Shown here: positions 32,409 through 43,436 of the stretch, one piece after another
How positions within the stretch are numbered: position 1 is the first letter of the stretch
Layout: the number at the start of each line of letters is the position of its first letter
Source: Paraphysomonas bandaiensis
Taxonomy: Eukaryota; Chrysophyceae
Direction of reading: 5' to 3'
DNA: 59,548 nucleotides
NCBI GenBank assembly: GCA_965644295.1
Contig: CBFFRP010000174.1
Span: 1-59,548, forward strand
Program-made: the position numbers and the translations under genes
The notes under the pieces: generated by a model
Seen by the model: only the letters and a program-made list of their open reading frames with translations
What the model was told of the DNA's origin: nothing
Database searches by the model: none

Positions 32409-34436
32409 TCACTCCGGCATTGGCTCCGTATCCAAGGGAATTGTATAGATACCGTAAACGTCTAAAACCGTGTACAACAGGACGCAGAATACAGCAAGGA
32501 CACACGTCAACACGTAATATGACGGCAGTAAACTCAATTTCATTCCAACAGCGATAGCCCCAACATGAATTATAGTTGCAATAGAATCCCGATATTGTTT
32601 TTCACCTATATACTCCTCATGAAGTCCATACCACCAGTCCATGCGTTTACAGAACAATGAGGGGGAAAGTCTTTTCAACACAAAGCACGTGTGACCCAAC
32701 TCGTTAAAATTCTTGTAGACACATGATATCATAGAACAGTGAAATCTCTGCAAAGCAGTGAGATGTGGCACAACTGATTGGTTCAATACCATCAGTCTGA
32801 AAACATCGATACCCAACTCCGATAACGTTAAGACGAAGAAGCAGCACATAAACGTCCACCATCCACAACACAGGATGGCACTTAAAGGATAGCCGAAAAT
32901 AAACCACAATAACGCCAACTCTGTTGCATTAGGTGAGGAATAAAAGGTATAATCAGTATGCTTCAATAGCAATAGAGAATCGGATATCGCCCATCCAAAA
33001 AACCTCCATGGATTAGGCTTGCCCTTGTCCCACCAAGGGTGTAGTATCTTGGCAGAAGGAGCCTTCAAAAAGGGGGATCTCCACTCCTTCATAACGTCAC
33101 GGACATATGCGATATCTTCACCTCCACCAGTTTTACTAAAGTCAAGATCAAAACGAGACTTTCCACGCCGTGTGAGAAGGTTGGCAGTCACAGCCCAAGG
33201 TGCGTTCCGTCCACCCGGATCTAAAGTCGCAACACCCCAAAAGTAAGTCAGATAAGACATTGTAAGGCCGGCAGTTAAGGAGTTATTGCACATTGGTAGA
33301 TTAGATTTACCAGCAAATCCACAGGCTTCATTACCATCCTCACGGATTGCCTCCACGTAAGCATGTAGAATATTTTCATAAGGCTTTACATCATCGTCCA
33401 GAAACAGAACCCACTGCGCTGTGGCTTCATCCAGACCACGATTCCTGGAGAACGATGCTCCCATATTCTTTTCATTTACTCGAACAAAGACATTATCTCT
33501 AAATCTTTCTTTATCTTCGAAGTATTTACGAATTGTAGACTGTGAAGGGTCATCTACTATTATAATAAAACGTACGTCGCTCTCATTCGGAAACGATAGT
33601 GAAACAATATCTTCCAGCACTGAGATCTGACAACGAAATGACGGTACGATAACATCAATAGTTGTCTTCAAGCAATCCGCTTTCAATCCATATCTTTTTA
33701 AAATTATATCAATACCTTCAGGAAGCAATGTGGATTTCCAATCGATGTGCTGTCGTGAATAACGCGAAGCAAAGACTTCATCCCCTCCCATCCTGTTATT
33801 GAGCACAATATTCTCGGCAAACCTCCGGGCTCCAAATGGTCGATAAATTTCCCATAGGTATGGATCACCGTCTTGGTTGACGAAATCAGGTGGAAACAAA
33901 TGCTTGAAGATGTCAATATGTGCCCGTGAAACAACTGGAAAAGTTGGGAAACCAGGAAAGGTTTCGTCACGAATTGCAACCACTCCAAAGTGCTTGGGGA
34001 GCTTATCACTTATATCACGTACACAGGTGTCGATTTCTTGAAACTTTGATTCCACATCACGCAACCACGAGCGAGTCTTGTCGCCGGCTGATGTGCGAAT
34101 AGCCACATCATCGCCCAACAGAGTGAAGTATTCCAATGTTTCATCTTCATAAGCAAGCATCGCCAGAGAGTTAGCGATATGGCATATTCTGGGGGGCTCA
34201 TTAGGGGGGAAGACTTCAACTCTTACATCATATGAGGGAAAACAAGTCCCGATCGATCCATCGTCACGCATGCATAGAAGGATCTCATCATCTGAATCAA
34301 TGCCAATGTAGATAGCACACTCTTCTTGAGGAGGCAGACATTGTTGAAGGTCATACAAGGATCGGATAAGAGATTCTCTTGATTGTCCTCGAGATGTGAT
34401 GGGCAAGAGCACAGCAATCCGACTGGGAACACACAT
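32409..34436 (-). CDS. Double GT-A glycosyltransferase with C-terminal membrane segments
   Basis: An intronless frame of 675 residues. The second half holds a classic family 2 glycosyltransferase domain: DVIVPSF near residue 261, then RNRGLDEA and the metal-binding FLDDDV at about 345-350, with a later GGGEDIAYVRDV acceptor/catalytic motif. The first 250 residues look like another GT-A-like domain (RIAVLLPITSRGQSRESL, then TLLGDDV at about 106-111, GDPYLWEIYRPFGA). Several hydrophobic helices follow the GT2 domain (around 500-550 and 630-665), so the enzyme is probably held in an ER or Golgi membrane. The sugar donor and acceptor cannot be read from the sequence. The lack of introns next to intron-rich genes could reflect acquisition by transfer or retroposition. 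Confidence 0.82.
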   Translation of the reverse strand: MCVPSRIAVLLPITSRGQSRESLIRSLYDLQQCLPPQEECAIYIGIDSDDEILLCMRDDGSIGTCFPSYDVRVEVFPPNEPPRICHIANSLAMLAYEDETLEYFTLLGDDVAIRTSAGDKTRSWLRDVESKFQEIDTCVRDISDKLPKHFGVVAIRDETFPGFPTFPVVSRAHIDIFKHLFPPDFVNQDGDPYLWEIYRPFGARRFAENIVLNNRMGGDEVFASRYSRQHIDWKSTLLPEGIDIILKRYGLKADCLKTTIDVIVPSFRCQISVLEDIVSLSFPNESDVRFIIIVDDPSQSTIRKYFEDKERFRDNVFVRVNEKNMGASFSRNRGLDEATAQWVLFLDDDVKPYENILHAYVEAIREDGNEACGFAGKSNLPMCNNSLTAGLTMSYLTYFWGVATLDPGGRNAPWAVTANLLTRRGKSRFDLDFSKTGGGEDIAYVRDVMKEWRSPFLKAPSAKILHPWWDKGKPNPWRFFGWAISDSLLLLKHTDYTFYSSPNATELALLWFIFGYPLSAILCCGWWTFMCCFFVLTLSELGIDVFRLMVLNQSVVPHLTALQRFHCSMISCVYKNFNELGHTCFVLKRLSPSLFCKRMDWWYGLHEEYIGEKQYRDSIATIIHVGAIAVGMKLSLLPSYYVLTCVLAVFCVLLYTVLDVYGIYTIPLDTEPMPE

Positions 34437-36624
34437 CCTGGTTGTTAATTGTAGGCTAAATATGGGGGATTTGTAGAGATTTTGTGAAATTATGACTGTG
34501 TGTTGGAACTAAATATGTGTATATAGACAGTATCTTTTATCCAAAATCTGGACTTTTGTTCAAATGGACTATTCCGGACATAATACGATTGTAGTATACC
34601 CGTATAAGGTGTACTTATAATCCACCCTGTGGACAGGCTGATGTACATCCATGTACACCATGAACATGACCTACACCCAACATCACAACAATCAGAGACA
34701 TACACACTATCTGTACAATGGAGTATGTCAACATTATCTACACCCATTGTTGCCATCACACCCTGCCTGTGTCTCGAGTGATAAGGCAGAGGATCCCTGT
34801 GTCCTCAGAAGGACTATCGACGCTATATGCAGACAGTGGGATACATGAACCACTACTGAGACTCTATATTCGACTTACTACTGCGTGATTGAAGGGGTGA
34901 GAGGGTGGGAGGGTCACGTGGCTTTGATTCTGTGCCGGTCAGCATTTGTCCAGAGGAAGGAGGGGTCCGTACAGTGCACATCAGTTCCAAATAAATGGAC
35001 CATAGCGATGGGTGGAGGACATTGATTGGCCGTATCAACCAATCTGATTAGATTTAAGGCACCGCTGCCGTCCGTAGAAAATTATGTGGATATGCTATCT
35101 AGTCACCAACTGAGTCACCTTATCAGTGCCGGAACCGACTTATCGAGTGGAAGATAAGCGATATTGATTTGGTAGAAAGAGCTTTGGCACTTTCTGGGCT
35201 TCTTTGTGCGTTGTACAATGATTAATGTTGCAATGCCCTTTACTGGCTTGTTTCTTTCAAGCCATCATGTTACGGTGCTGTAGGGTCACAGCAAGCAGTG
35301 TTCACTCATGCCATATATGTAGGATGATAATATACTGCAATCATTTAGATTTATTGGGGTCTTTTTACATCTATAATACAATTGTTGCCATGCTTGTCGA
35401 TTTAAATGGGCTTTACGGCGAGTGCAGCTGAGGATCGTTGAACGTCTATACATGTCTAGTCTTTGTTGGCTATTTTTAAGACTTTGTCCCGAATTGCCTC
35501 TCCACGAGACTTGCGTGAATGTGTATGTGTTATGTCTACACATATATTTTATGTATACCTTTGTATGTACTTTATATGCACATGTATGTACGATTCCTTA
35601 ATGTCTACGATATATGGGTTTACTACCTACAATGCTACATGTAAGCGACAGTGTTCGAATATTTGTATTAATGATCTTATGTATGAGAATATGTATGTCA
35701 CCTGTGTGTTTGTGTGCGTATTCATATATATACGAGCATTCTGAATGTGTGTATATCTGTGTGCTGACATGTAGATGTTAATAATAATAAGATATTGTTA
35801 TAGTCGATGCTAACTTGTATAAGTACTAGTCGTAGTAAAGTAGTTATTATGTATATGTTAAATGCAACGATAGGCAAAATGTGTTTACAAGAAGTAGAGG
35901 TTAGTCAAGTGGTTATGTAGTTTCAAAACAGCAACCAATTTTTCAAAACGCAAACACAAGAGATTAAGTTAAACATTACATCTACAAGTTCATACATGAC
36001 GTCTATAGCTCTCCAGTAATATTCTTGTTGTATTGTTTCAAAGTTCCGGTTATGAAGATAGGTCGCTTGCACTGTCAACATTACGATCATGTACAGCAGA
36101 AAAAGGTGTCTATATATGAGTGTTCGGTCAAAAATGGTAAACTTGGTATAACCACGGTAAAAATTATACCCCCACAATAGACATCAGACAAACGAGGAAA
36201 AGTTATTTATTTCCGTTGATCGTTACGTCATATGCATAGGAGAGTCCCGTACACAGACAGGACTACGATTTGTTTACTAGAGACTAGTGTACTCCACCAC
36301 AATACTGATTCTAGAAAATAATCACTACAACATATCCGTTTCTTAAATTCAGTCCTAATTGAAGCGACCCTAACTAATCGATTTTACTTATTGCTCAGTA
36401 CTCAGTACTCTACATCGCAAAGTTATACCGCACTATGAATTCCAGATTTTGTCGATGCTCATGTTGAAAGTTTGTAGCAATTTCTTCCAATAACAAGGCA
36501 ATAATTAAGATTTCGCTGGGCAACACAAACATTATCTATTTAATAGACTAAAGACTAAAGTACTCCATCCAATATATCTACATATCGCTAGCCTGAAAGA
36601 TGGAGCTATACCTACTCACTACAA
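34437..36624. other. Intergenic DNA with a family B fragment
   Basis: No convincing gene. Near 35020-35050 there is an inverted CCAAT-type pair (gattgg, nine bases, ccaatc), and a cacgtg E-box sits at about 34915. Both are upstream of the glycosyltransferase and may be promoter elements. From 35500 to 35900 the DNA is simple and tgta-rich. A family B fragment lies at 35990-36112. Confidence 0.5.
35990..36112 (+). repeat. Dispersed repeat family B, fragment
   Basis: The blocks ctccagtaatattcttg, gtttcaaagttccgg, tatgaagataggtcgcttgc and atcatgtacagcag match 18960-19060 in order. Confidence 0.6.
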
Positions 36625-37921
36625 TCATGGGTGCTTCAAATGGCACTTGTATATATTGATCTTGGGAGACAAATAATCGGGGTGCAGTTCACTGGGTGGT
36701 ACCTGTCATAAGGAAAAGAACAATATGAAGCGGAGTATAATTAAAGTCGTGTTCAAATCCATAGCACACACATACCCTATCGATATAAAATCTCTCTTCA
36801 AGGAGACTGAAGAAAAGTGATTCTGTCTTTAACGATCGGCTCTGGCGCAACTTTACATCATACAACGAGGATTGTAAACATATATATACCTGATGGGCTA
36901 CAAGTACTGTCGTCACTGGCGACGCCAATGCAACTAGTGCTTTCACAAGCAGCGGTACGAGCTCATCAAGCCATACTACATCCGCCGCTACAAAAAACGT
37001 ATTAGATTTGAGAACTGAAGAGAAAGTGTATATCCACATCTTCTCACTCAGGGCATATGTACTCCATAAATACTAATCGGCTAACCCGCTGTACCTAGAA
37101 TTACATCCCACTGCTTGGACATTGATGGTCGGATATCACTTGGTCTTATGTAAGTGGTGGGGTCTGCCCAGTCTAAGGGAAGCACATGAACTGATTTCTC
37201 ACCATTATAGCTTCTTTTTCTCTCCTCGACAGACCTAGCATTTTCCTCCAGGTTCGGCAAAACATAATCAAGATCTGTCAGCACCACCAGAGATGCCCCT
37301 AACCGAACAAGTATGAGCTCATTTACCCAAATATGTATGATACAATCGATGCAGTTCACCTAACAATGACGCAGCTAATCCCGCAGTTCCAGTACCAGCA
37401 CCCACTTCCAGTATAGTTTTATCAGTAACAAGCTGACGACCGTGAAAGGTATCGAGATATTTCGCCAGGACTATTGAACCATCCCAAGTATTTAAACCCG
37501 TCCCTTCACTCCTGTTTAATTTCTCGGCAACTATCAATGTCGTATCTCCAATATTCAATCCTTCCTTCACATTGAACGCACGACCTTCAATCATTAACAT
37601 ATCAGTGTCGCTGTTAGTTTCTTCGATAGCGAGCACAGAGTGATACGGAGCCTCTCGAATAGTCGAATCTGCATCTAAATGCACATATTTGCCGCTATCA
37701 TTATCATAATATTCAAAATCAGTTATACATGAATCTGATATAGCAGACTTTAACTTCTCGTTAAGGTCTCGTACAGTCATCGAGCTGTCCACACTCAGAC
37801 GAACTTTAAGAGTCTCTTCTCGTGAATTGAACTGCACGATGAATATTCTGATCATGTCTGAACTCGTCAAAACACAGAATAACACTAGAAGAATGAAGAT
37901 TTCTTTCTTAACTCTTCTCAT
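36625..37921 (-). CDS. METTL21-type methyltransferase with N-terminal ubiquitin-like region
   Basis: Five exons (37921-37360, 37298-37095, 36987-36890, 36850-36776, 36702-36625) join in frame to 338 residues ending in TGA. Residues about 23-100 (IRIFIVQFNSREETLKVRL, SMTVRDLNEKLKSAI) have the look of a ubiquitin/PB1-like beta-grasp. The rest is a seven-beta-strand methyltransferase: GLNTWDGSIVLAKYL, the SAM motif ILEVGAGTGTAGLAAS, the acidic TDLDYVLPNLEENA motif, DVILAADVVW and the C-terminal SELHPDYLSPKI. These are typical of METTL21/FAM86 protein lysine methyltransferases. The first 20 residues are hydrophobic; they may be a signal or anchor, or an unspliced intron, since an AG lies just before an internal ATG (MIRIF). 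A cytosolic protein-lysine methyltransferase is the likely role. Confidence 0.85.
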
Positions 37922-38161
37922 GGAGGTTTATAATAGCAAGAGACCCACACACAGAGACGAGACGCACTGATCCATCGATCGTTTGACTGTCGTGCAGAGC
38001 GCTGTATCTGCAGTATACGTACCTGACTTATGTACTGCTGTACAGATGCTGCTGTACCTCTCTATGTGTATAGAAGTACGGCCGGTATGTGTGTTATGTG
38101 CGCATGAGACACTGTGCTGCACAGCGAACATCAGCTGCATGACATACCACATACAGCATCC
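37922..38161. promoter_or_regulatory. Compact shared promoter of two divergent genes
   Basis: Only 240 bases separate the start codons of the methyltransferase (minus) and the GT4-type glycosyltransferase (plus). Both must share this region for initiation. No specific factor site is recognised. Confidence 0.5.
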
Positions 38162-39418
38162 ATGAGAGCTGTATCTCGACCATGGAAGATTCTGATGATG
38201 GGATACGTATGGCCTGAGGTGACATCCTCTGCAGCAGGCCTCAGAGACTGGAATCTGATTAACAGCTTCATGGAGCAGAGCTGCGAGGTGGTTTTCTCAT
38301 CGCAGGCAAAAGAAAACAAATTCACGAACGACTTGAAGGCTGCAGGCGTTAAAACTATTCGAATTGAACCCAATCAGTCATGGTTTGACTCGTGGATCAG
38401 AGAAGAATCTCCTGATTTCGTTATCTTCGACAGGTATGTAACGGAGGAGCAGTTCGGCTGGCGTGTGGAGCAGCATAGTCCGTCAACTGCTCGAATCCTC
38501 GACACTCAAGACTTACACTTTTTGAGGAAAAGCAGACATGCAGCTCTTTTAGGAGGCGCCAGTTTATCCGATATTTCATCTTGTAACATTGACTTGACCA
38601 GTGAAGTCACACTGCGAGAGTTGGCCTCGATATATAGATGCGACTCTACCTTGATAATATCTGATTTTGAAATGAAACTTTTAATCTCGCGATTCAAAGT
38701 GAATTCTTCTCATCTCTTTTTGCACCGTTTTCACTACCCTCCTGCCGGTGAGTCGCCGCCTTTTCACTCTCGGAAGCACTTCTGCATGATTGGAAACTTC
38801 CGCCATGCTCCTAATTCAGATGCGGTACAGTGGCTGCGACAAGATATATGGCCTCGCATTAGAAACACACTTACTGATGTAGAGATGCACGTTTATGGTG
38901 CGTATGCTCCAAAGGAGATGATGCAATGGACTGACTCAGCATCGGGATTCCATGTCAAGGGGCCTGTCAAGGACCACCTCTCAATGATGAGGAAATATCG
39001 AGTCAACCTTGCCCCACTTCGATTTGGGGCGGGGATTAAAGGAAAGATTACAGATGGATGGTATTGTGGTACTCCTGTTGTTACAACTCCTATTGGATCC
39101 GAGGGAATGCACGAACACCTCCCTTTCGGTGGTGAAGTTTGCATTGAACCGGAAGAAATAGCTAAGCGGGCAGTGAAATTATATTGCAATCAAGATGAAT
39201 GGAATAGTGCAGAGCGAAACGGAAAAATTATTTTAGAACATCTATATGATCTGCCTTTGAACTCTGCAAGCATATTAAGCCATTTAGCTGACGTAAAGGA
39301 AAATCTAGAACATCGTAGAAAAAACAACGTCATTGGGTCGATATTACAGTATCAATTGAATCGAGGAACGAAATATTTTTCGCTGTGGATAGAAGAGAAA
39401 AATAAAAATAGAAAGTAG
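38162..39418 (+). CDS. GT4-type glycosyltransferase
   Basis: An intronless frame of 418 residues from the ATG at 38162 (MRAVSRPWKILMMGY); an upstream in-frame ATG at 38114 would add 16 residues. The fold is GT-B. An N-terminal Rossmann part begins with ILMMGYVWPEVTSSAAG, and the domain junction carries CMIGNFRHAPNSDAVQWL. The C-terminal nucleotide-sugar site is NLAPLRFGAGIKGKITDGWYCGTPVV, followed by GSEGM, a pattern typical of family 4 glycosyltransferases such as those of bacteria. No transmembrane helix is evident. Substrate is unknown. The bacterial-type motif and lack of introns allow a transferred origin, but the codon use resembles its neighbours. Confidence 0.85.
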   Translation: MRAVSRPWKILMMGYVWPEVTSSAAGLRDWNLINSFMEQSCEVVFSSQAKENKFTNDLKAAGVKTIRIEPNQSWFDSWIREESPDFVIFDRYVTEEQFGWRVEQHSPSTARILDTQDLHFLRKSRHAALLGGASLSDISSCNIDLTSEVTLRELASIYRCDSTLIISDFEMKLLISRFKVNSSHLFLHRFHYPPAGESPPFHSRKHFCMIGNFRHAPNSDAVQWLRQDIWPRIRNTLTDVEMHVYGAYAPKEMMQWTDSASGFHVKGPVKDHLSMMRKYRVNLAPLRFGAGIKGKITDGWYCGTPVVTTPIGSEGMHEHLPFGGEVCIEPEEIAKRAVKLYCNQDEWNSAERNGKIILEHLYDLPLNSASILSHLADVKENLEHRRKNNVIGSILQYQLNRGTKYFSLWIEEKNKNRK

Positions 39419-40239
39419 CTTTTTACGATGAGTGAATATGTTTATAGTTTATATTCGTTGGTGTAAAGTAATCAACGTCCCATACTCTGGAGACCACAGC
39501 AACGAACTATGATCAGTTGTATTTGACCTACACCAGTGAAATTACCATTCTATTAAATGCCAAAATTCTAACTTCGTATCTATGGTAATAGTTCAGAACA
39601 AAAGTTCTGCTGTACGGAGGCCTGTATTGTGAAATTTAAGGGAGTTATAGCTGTGTAGTGCGTAAAGCAAACAAACTAACTAAAGTAGTAAGTGTGAAAT
39701 ATAGCTACCAGAGCGGAGTGAATAGTGAATGGCAAGGTACTGCAATTGGTAGCTGTTCTAATCACGAGGAGAGAGAACGGATGCAAGGTTATTTTAAGCC
39801 CAAAAGAGGCTTTCTCCTTGACAGTTTACGTTCACATTTCGCTCCCCAATTTTTGAACGTGAAAGGAAAGTTATGTCGATAGAATAGAGAGATAATTATT
39901 ATTGCATAGGCAATTTTTATGCGTTATCATGTAAAACACATCAACAACATAATTTTATACTTCTTTCAACCTCTGACTAACTTCCGTAGCCGCAAATAGA
40001 GTAGCCGCCAGCAGTCATTGCCCTACTTGTATAGCTACTTTTTGTTTCTAATTACTTGTGATTTAAATGCACGACTTAAGTACGATCATCAATATACATT
40101 ACATCATATAACTTTCCTTTCACACTGTAGGAACAACGCACAATAATTCCATGTATATTTCTCACTCTTTCATCCACTTTGAACTGAATTTTGCCATCAC
40201 ACAACCAATACATGTGATACAATATGAGCCTCTTGCATA

Positions 40240-40490
40240 CACTCGGCTCAACGAGAGAACACACGTGCCATATATAACTGTACAACATAGCCATTATACA
40301 CTCTTACAGTCATACACTATCTCTCGGTGGTACAACCTGAGCATACCAGTAGAGTATTCACTCAGCTCAACGAGAGAACACACATTGCAGCAGTATAACT
40401 ATATACATCATTTAATTTAGCCATCACATAACCTATATACGCCACATACATATATAACCTGAGCATACTGCTCAACGAGAGACAAAATAA
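40240..40490. repeat. Irregular tandem repeat of about 105-120 bp
   Basis: The word ctcaacgagaga starts at about 40247, 40366 and 40471, and acctgagcata precedes the last two. The copies are imperfect. Confidence 0.65.
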
Positions 40491-41062
40491 AAGCCTTACA
40501 ATAATTTTGTTCCTGTTTTTCAGTTGTTTTATACTATAGAGCGTTCTTGCGCTTGTTACCGACAGTGATATAAGTGTTTTCACACCTCCTTTCAGGGTAT
40601 ATTATAACCTTTCTGCTATTTGTTATGCTGATCCTCCAAACTATTTGATTAGGGTTTATAATAATACTGATATAATATTCATCACAATTTAAACGTCTAG
40701 GGTCTAGTAGGCTAACAAACGTATGTGTATTAGACGGTCTCGTAGTCGTCGGACAAACCTCAAGCCATTACAAAGTTGTGATAATTTTCCTACAGTATTT
40801 AGCGAATGCTGATCACCTGCTTCCTCAAGCTCGGGAATCTGTCCGGCCCATTCGAGGGGTAGTTCAGTGTTTTAGCGAACAGACCATTAATATCAATATT
40901 TGACATTATTAGGTAATAAATACTTCAATAATATAGCAGAACGTAGTATATTATGTACACAATTTTATATGCTTGAATTATAAATTAAGATCAGTCTCAC
41001 TAATCATTCATTATTGTCATTCGCCAAAGTTAGGTTATCTTAACCTCTTATATATAGACACT

Positions 41063-41240
41063 ATCCCCTCAACAAAGTCGGACTTGCACCTTCTCGTGAT
41101 GTTCTGGGAGATAAGTACCGGAGAGATTCTCTCTGCTGGGAAACTAACGTGAGCTGCAAACATAGTCAGCAGATATTCTTCTGCCCACTCATAGCCGAAT
41201 GCTTGTGTGGTACAAGGTACACCAATAAGTGTCACTTGTG
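41063..41240 (-). repeat. Dispersed repeat family A, partial copy
   Basis: This is the reverse complement of the right part of family A: caacaaagtcggacttgcac, gttctgggagataagtaccgg, gaaactaacgtgagctgc, tagtcagcagatattcttct, gcttgtgtggtacaaggtac and aagtgtcacttgtg. Confidence 0.75.
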
Positions 41241-41417
41241 TATTGAAAATCTGATTATTAAGAAGCGCAAGCTTGTGCGTTGCCGCGACCAACCTAACAA
41301 CTCGCGCGACACTATGCATAACATGACTCTCATCTAGTTACTATTGCATGCACCGACAAGTGCTCAACTATACAACACGATTTAGTTAGCTACATGGGCA
41401 TACGACGAGTTGCGTGT

Positions 41418-41609
41418 TTAAGCCGGATCATACGCTCCTGCCCAATCTACTTGTCCTAACACAAACAACTTGCGGTCGGTGTCTTCGGCATATGTCTCCT
41501 GTATATGCGGCAGATCTTTAGGGCCCCCTTCAAGGTGGTGTTCACAGCAGCAGGTAGTCTGGAAGGGAGAATAAAGTAGCTCTATAGCGCCGGGTCCTCC
41601 CACGGTCAC
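41418..41609 (-). pseudogene. Short coding-like fragment of unknown origin
   Basis: A 63-codon frame with more balanced composition than the surrounding AT-rich DNA. It has an ordered Cys/His pair (TTCCCEHHLEGG) and a DRKLFVLGQVDWAGAYDPA end. No family is recognised. It may be an exon or a relic of a mobile element. Confidence 0.25.
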
Positions 41610-42171
41610 GAAGCGGTCTCACTGGTGCAATTTTGCACACTGACGCATGAAACAGACATCTACCAAAATCTGTTACAAATTCAAGCTGACTCCAATGTCT
41701 TCCCTCCATTGTGTGCACTCATCCAGCACATGCATCCACCTTGCACTCTTCTCCCGAGTGACTTACACTAGTAGGAAACCGTGCACCTTCCCCGCTCGGA
41801 TGAAAACCTAAAGTCGATGGTAAGTAAAAACCTGGTCAAGTACTTTGACCAGGTGATGTGCATTATATATATAAGTTATTTGAAAAAGTCTGGTATACTA
41901 AGTAACTGTTTGTAGCTAATAATAGGATAATTGGACTAATTAAACATTTATTATATTATAATAATGTTCTATTTACTAAAAGTTACTACGAAATCGTTAC
42001 ATCACTACTACTTATACTATTACAGCGCTATTTGTTACATTTGGTCCGAATGAAGATAACAGAGAACAACGTATATAGTTTCCCATCAGAGTTTTTACTC
42101 ACCCAACAGTGAGAATAGTTAACGTATGAACTGTCTTTGCCAAGTACAGCTGAAAGTACATAAGTAATTAA

Positions 42172-42176
42172 ACAAT
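42172..42176. repeat. Target-site duplication, left copy (acaat)
   Basis: The 5-mer acaat directly precedes the LTR start and recurs directly after the 3' LTR at 50070-50074, as expected for Ty3/gypsy-type integration. Confidence 0.8.
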
Positions 42177-43367
42177 TGTAAAGCCGTGGGCTTTTATAAC
42201 ACCCTTTAACACGTTTAATGACATCATCATAATAATATTGATAACTATATTAATGCAATAACGATATGATAACATAATATGTAGGGTATATGTAGCTTGT
42301 TTTGTATAAGATTGGTGACAACAAGAGATACAGATTATTATTACGAGGGCAAGACGACAGACAACTAGGATTTACCCTCGAACACACGTTTTCTTTGATC
42401 TACGCGATTGCTACCCGTCGGTTTACGCCTATATCCATACGGTAGTTGGTGTCATAGCGTTTTGAGTTAGGAAGCATTGATTGGTACCGCATGTGCAATA
42501 TTCGTAGTCCATTCATCATTATGAGAAGCTTTCTGATGGTTTTGAACAGCTCTATGTGCTTGCTCATCGTTCCGGACTATGATATACGATTATTTTCCCA
42601 TTGCCATACACCGTTGATTTTCTCCGGAATGGGGAGGAATTCGTAAGGTGCCATTGGACGCAGATGCAGAGGTGTCATGGGCATGTTAGTGATCTGAATA
42701 TGAGTGTATTTGTATGGTCCAGTCTAAAGTACACACTCTTGCAAGGAAATGATATTTAACCGTTCGATTGTAAGCTTTTGAACCCGATTGCATTTTGTCG
42801 GTATTATGCATGAGTTGGCGATTGTGTATTTCACGTTGTCATGAAATGTGCTTGCAATTTTTGTGGAATCGAATATTGTCATTTTTGGGTGTTTGTGGCT
42901 CGAAAATCGGCGATTTTCTGCAATTCTAAAAAAATTGGGGATTTTTGGGTTTTTGGACTCAAAAATCGGAGGTTTTTGGAAAGGACCTATTTAGGCGTAT
43001 TTCAGGGCGTTTTTGACTATAAACGATGTAGGATATGAATCGTATGTAGTGTAGTACATGTATGAGCATATTGTACGGTTGTGGTTGCATTCAATGTCCT
43101 GTGAATGAGGAGGAGTCTTTAGACAAGGGTTCTGTCTTTTGTTTTGCTTGTAACTTAGTTTTTAATAATAATTCTCTATGAAATTAACATAGTTGGTTGA
43201 CTGATCTGTCTATTGGGAGCTTTAGATTGCAGGATACAGGGGAGCTTGTGTTTCTGGCTGTTGGTTTCTTAAAGAGTTATTATTATAGCTTTCTGTTTTG
43301 TTGTTTCGATAAACAACCATTTCATATCTTTTCAGTGATCTTAGGTTGCAAGACCTGAGTTGTTCAT
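42177..43367 (+). repeat. 5' LTR
   Basis: It begins tgtaaagccgtgggctttta, where the first bases contain a small inverted repeat (aaagccgtgggcttt). It ends gacctgagttgttcat. The length equals that of the 3' LTR. A short frame at 42841-43038 lies inside both LTRs but has no recognised domain. Promoter and polyadenylation signals of the element should be in here. Confidence 0.95.
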
Positions 43368-43379
43368 AGTAAATTTACT
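43368..43379. other. Palindrome at the expected primer-binding site
   Basis: The perfect palindrome agtaaatttact lies directly after the 5' LTR. A normal primer-binding site would start with TGG (complement of tRNA CCA) here, and none is seen within the next few bases. Confidence 0.5.
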
Positions 43380-43436
43380 CACGGTAAAACACGTAAGTGA
43401 AGATATCATTATTGTAGTTTATAGATATATATCGAA

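Larger units (their letters stand above)
39419..42171. other. Gene-poor DNA with tandem repeats and a family A fragment
   Basis: No firm gene. It contains irregular repeats at 40240-40490, a family A fragment at 41063-41240 and a GC-richer coding-like fragment at 41418-41609. It ends at the target-site duplication of the LTR retrotransposon. Confidence 0.55.

Noticed and set aside
42841-43038. A 65-codon frame repeated in both LTRs as a possible accessory gene
   Set aside because: It lies inside the LTR, has a Phe/Trp/Gly-rich simple pattern, and is destroyed in the older inverted copy.
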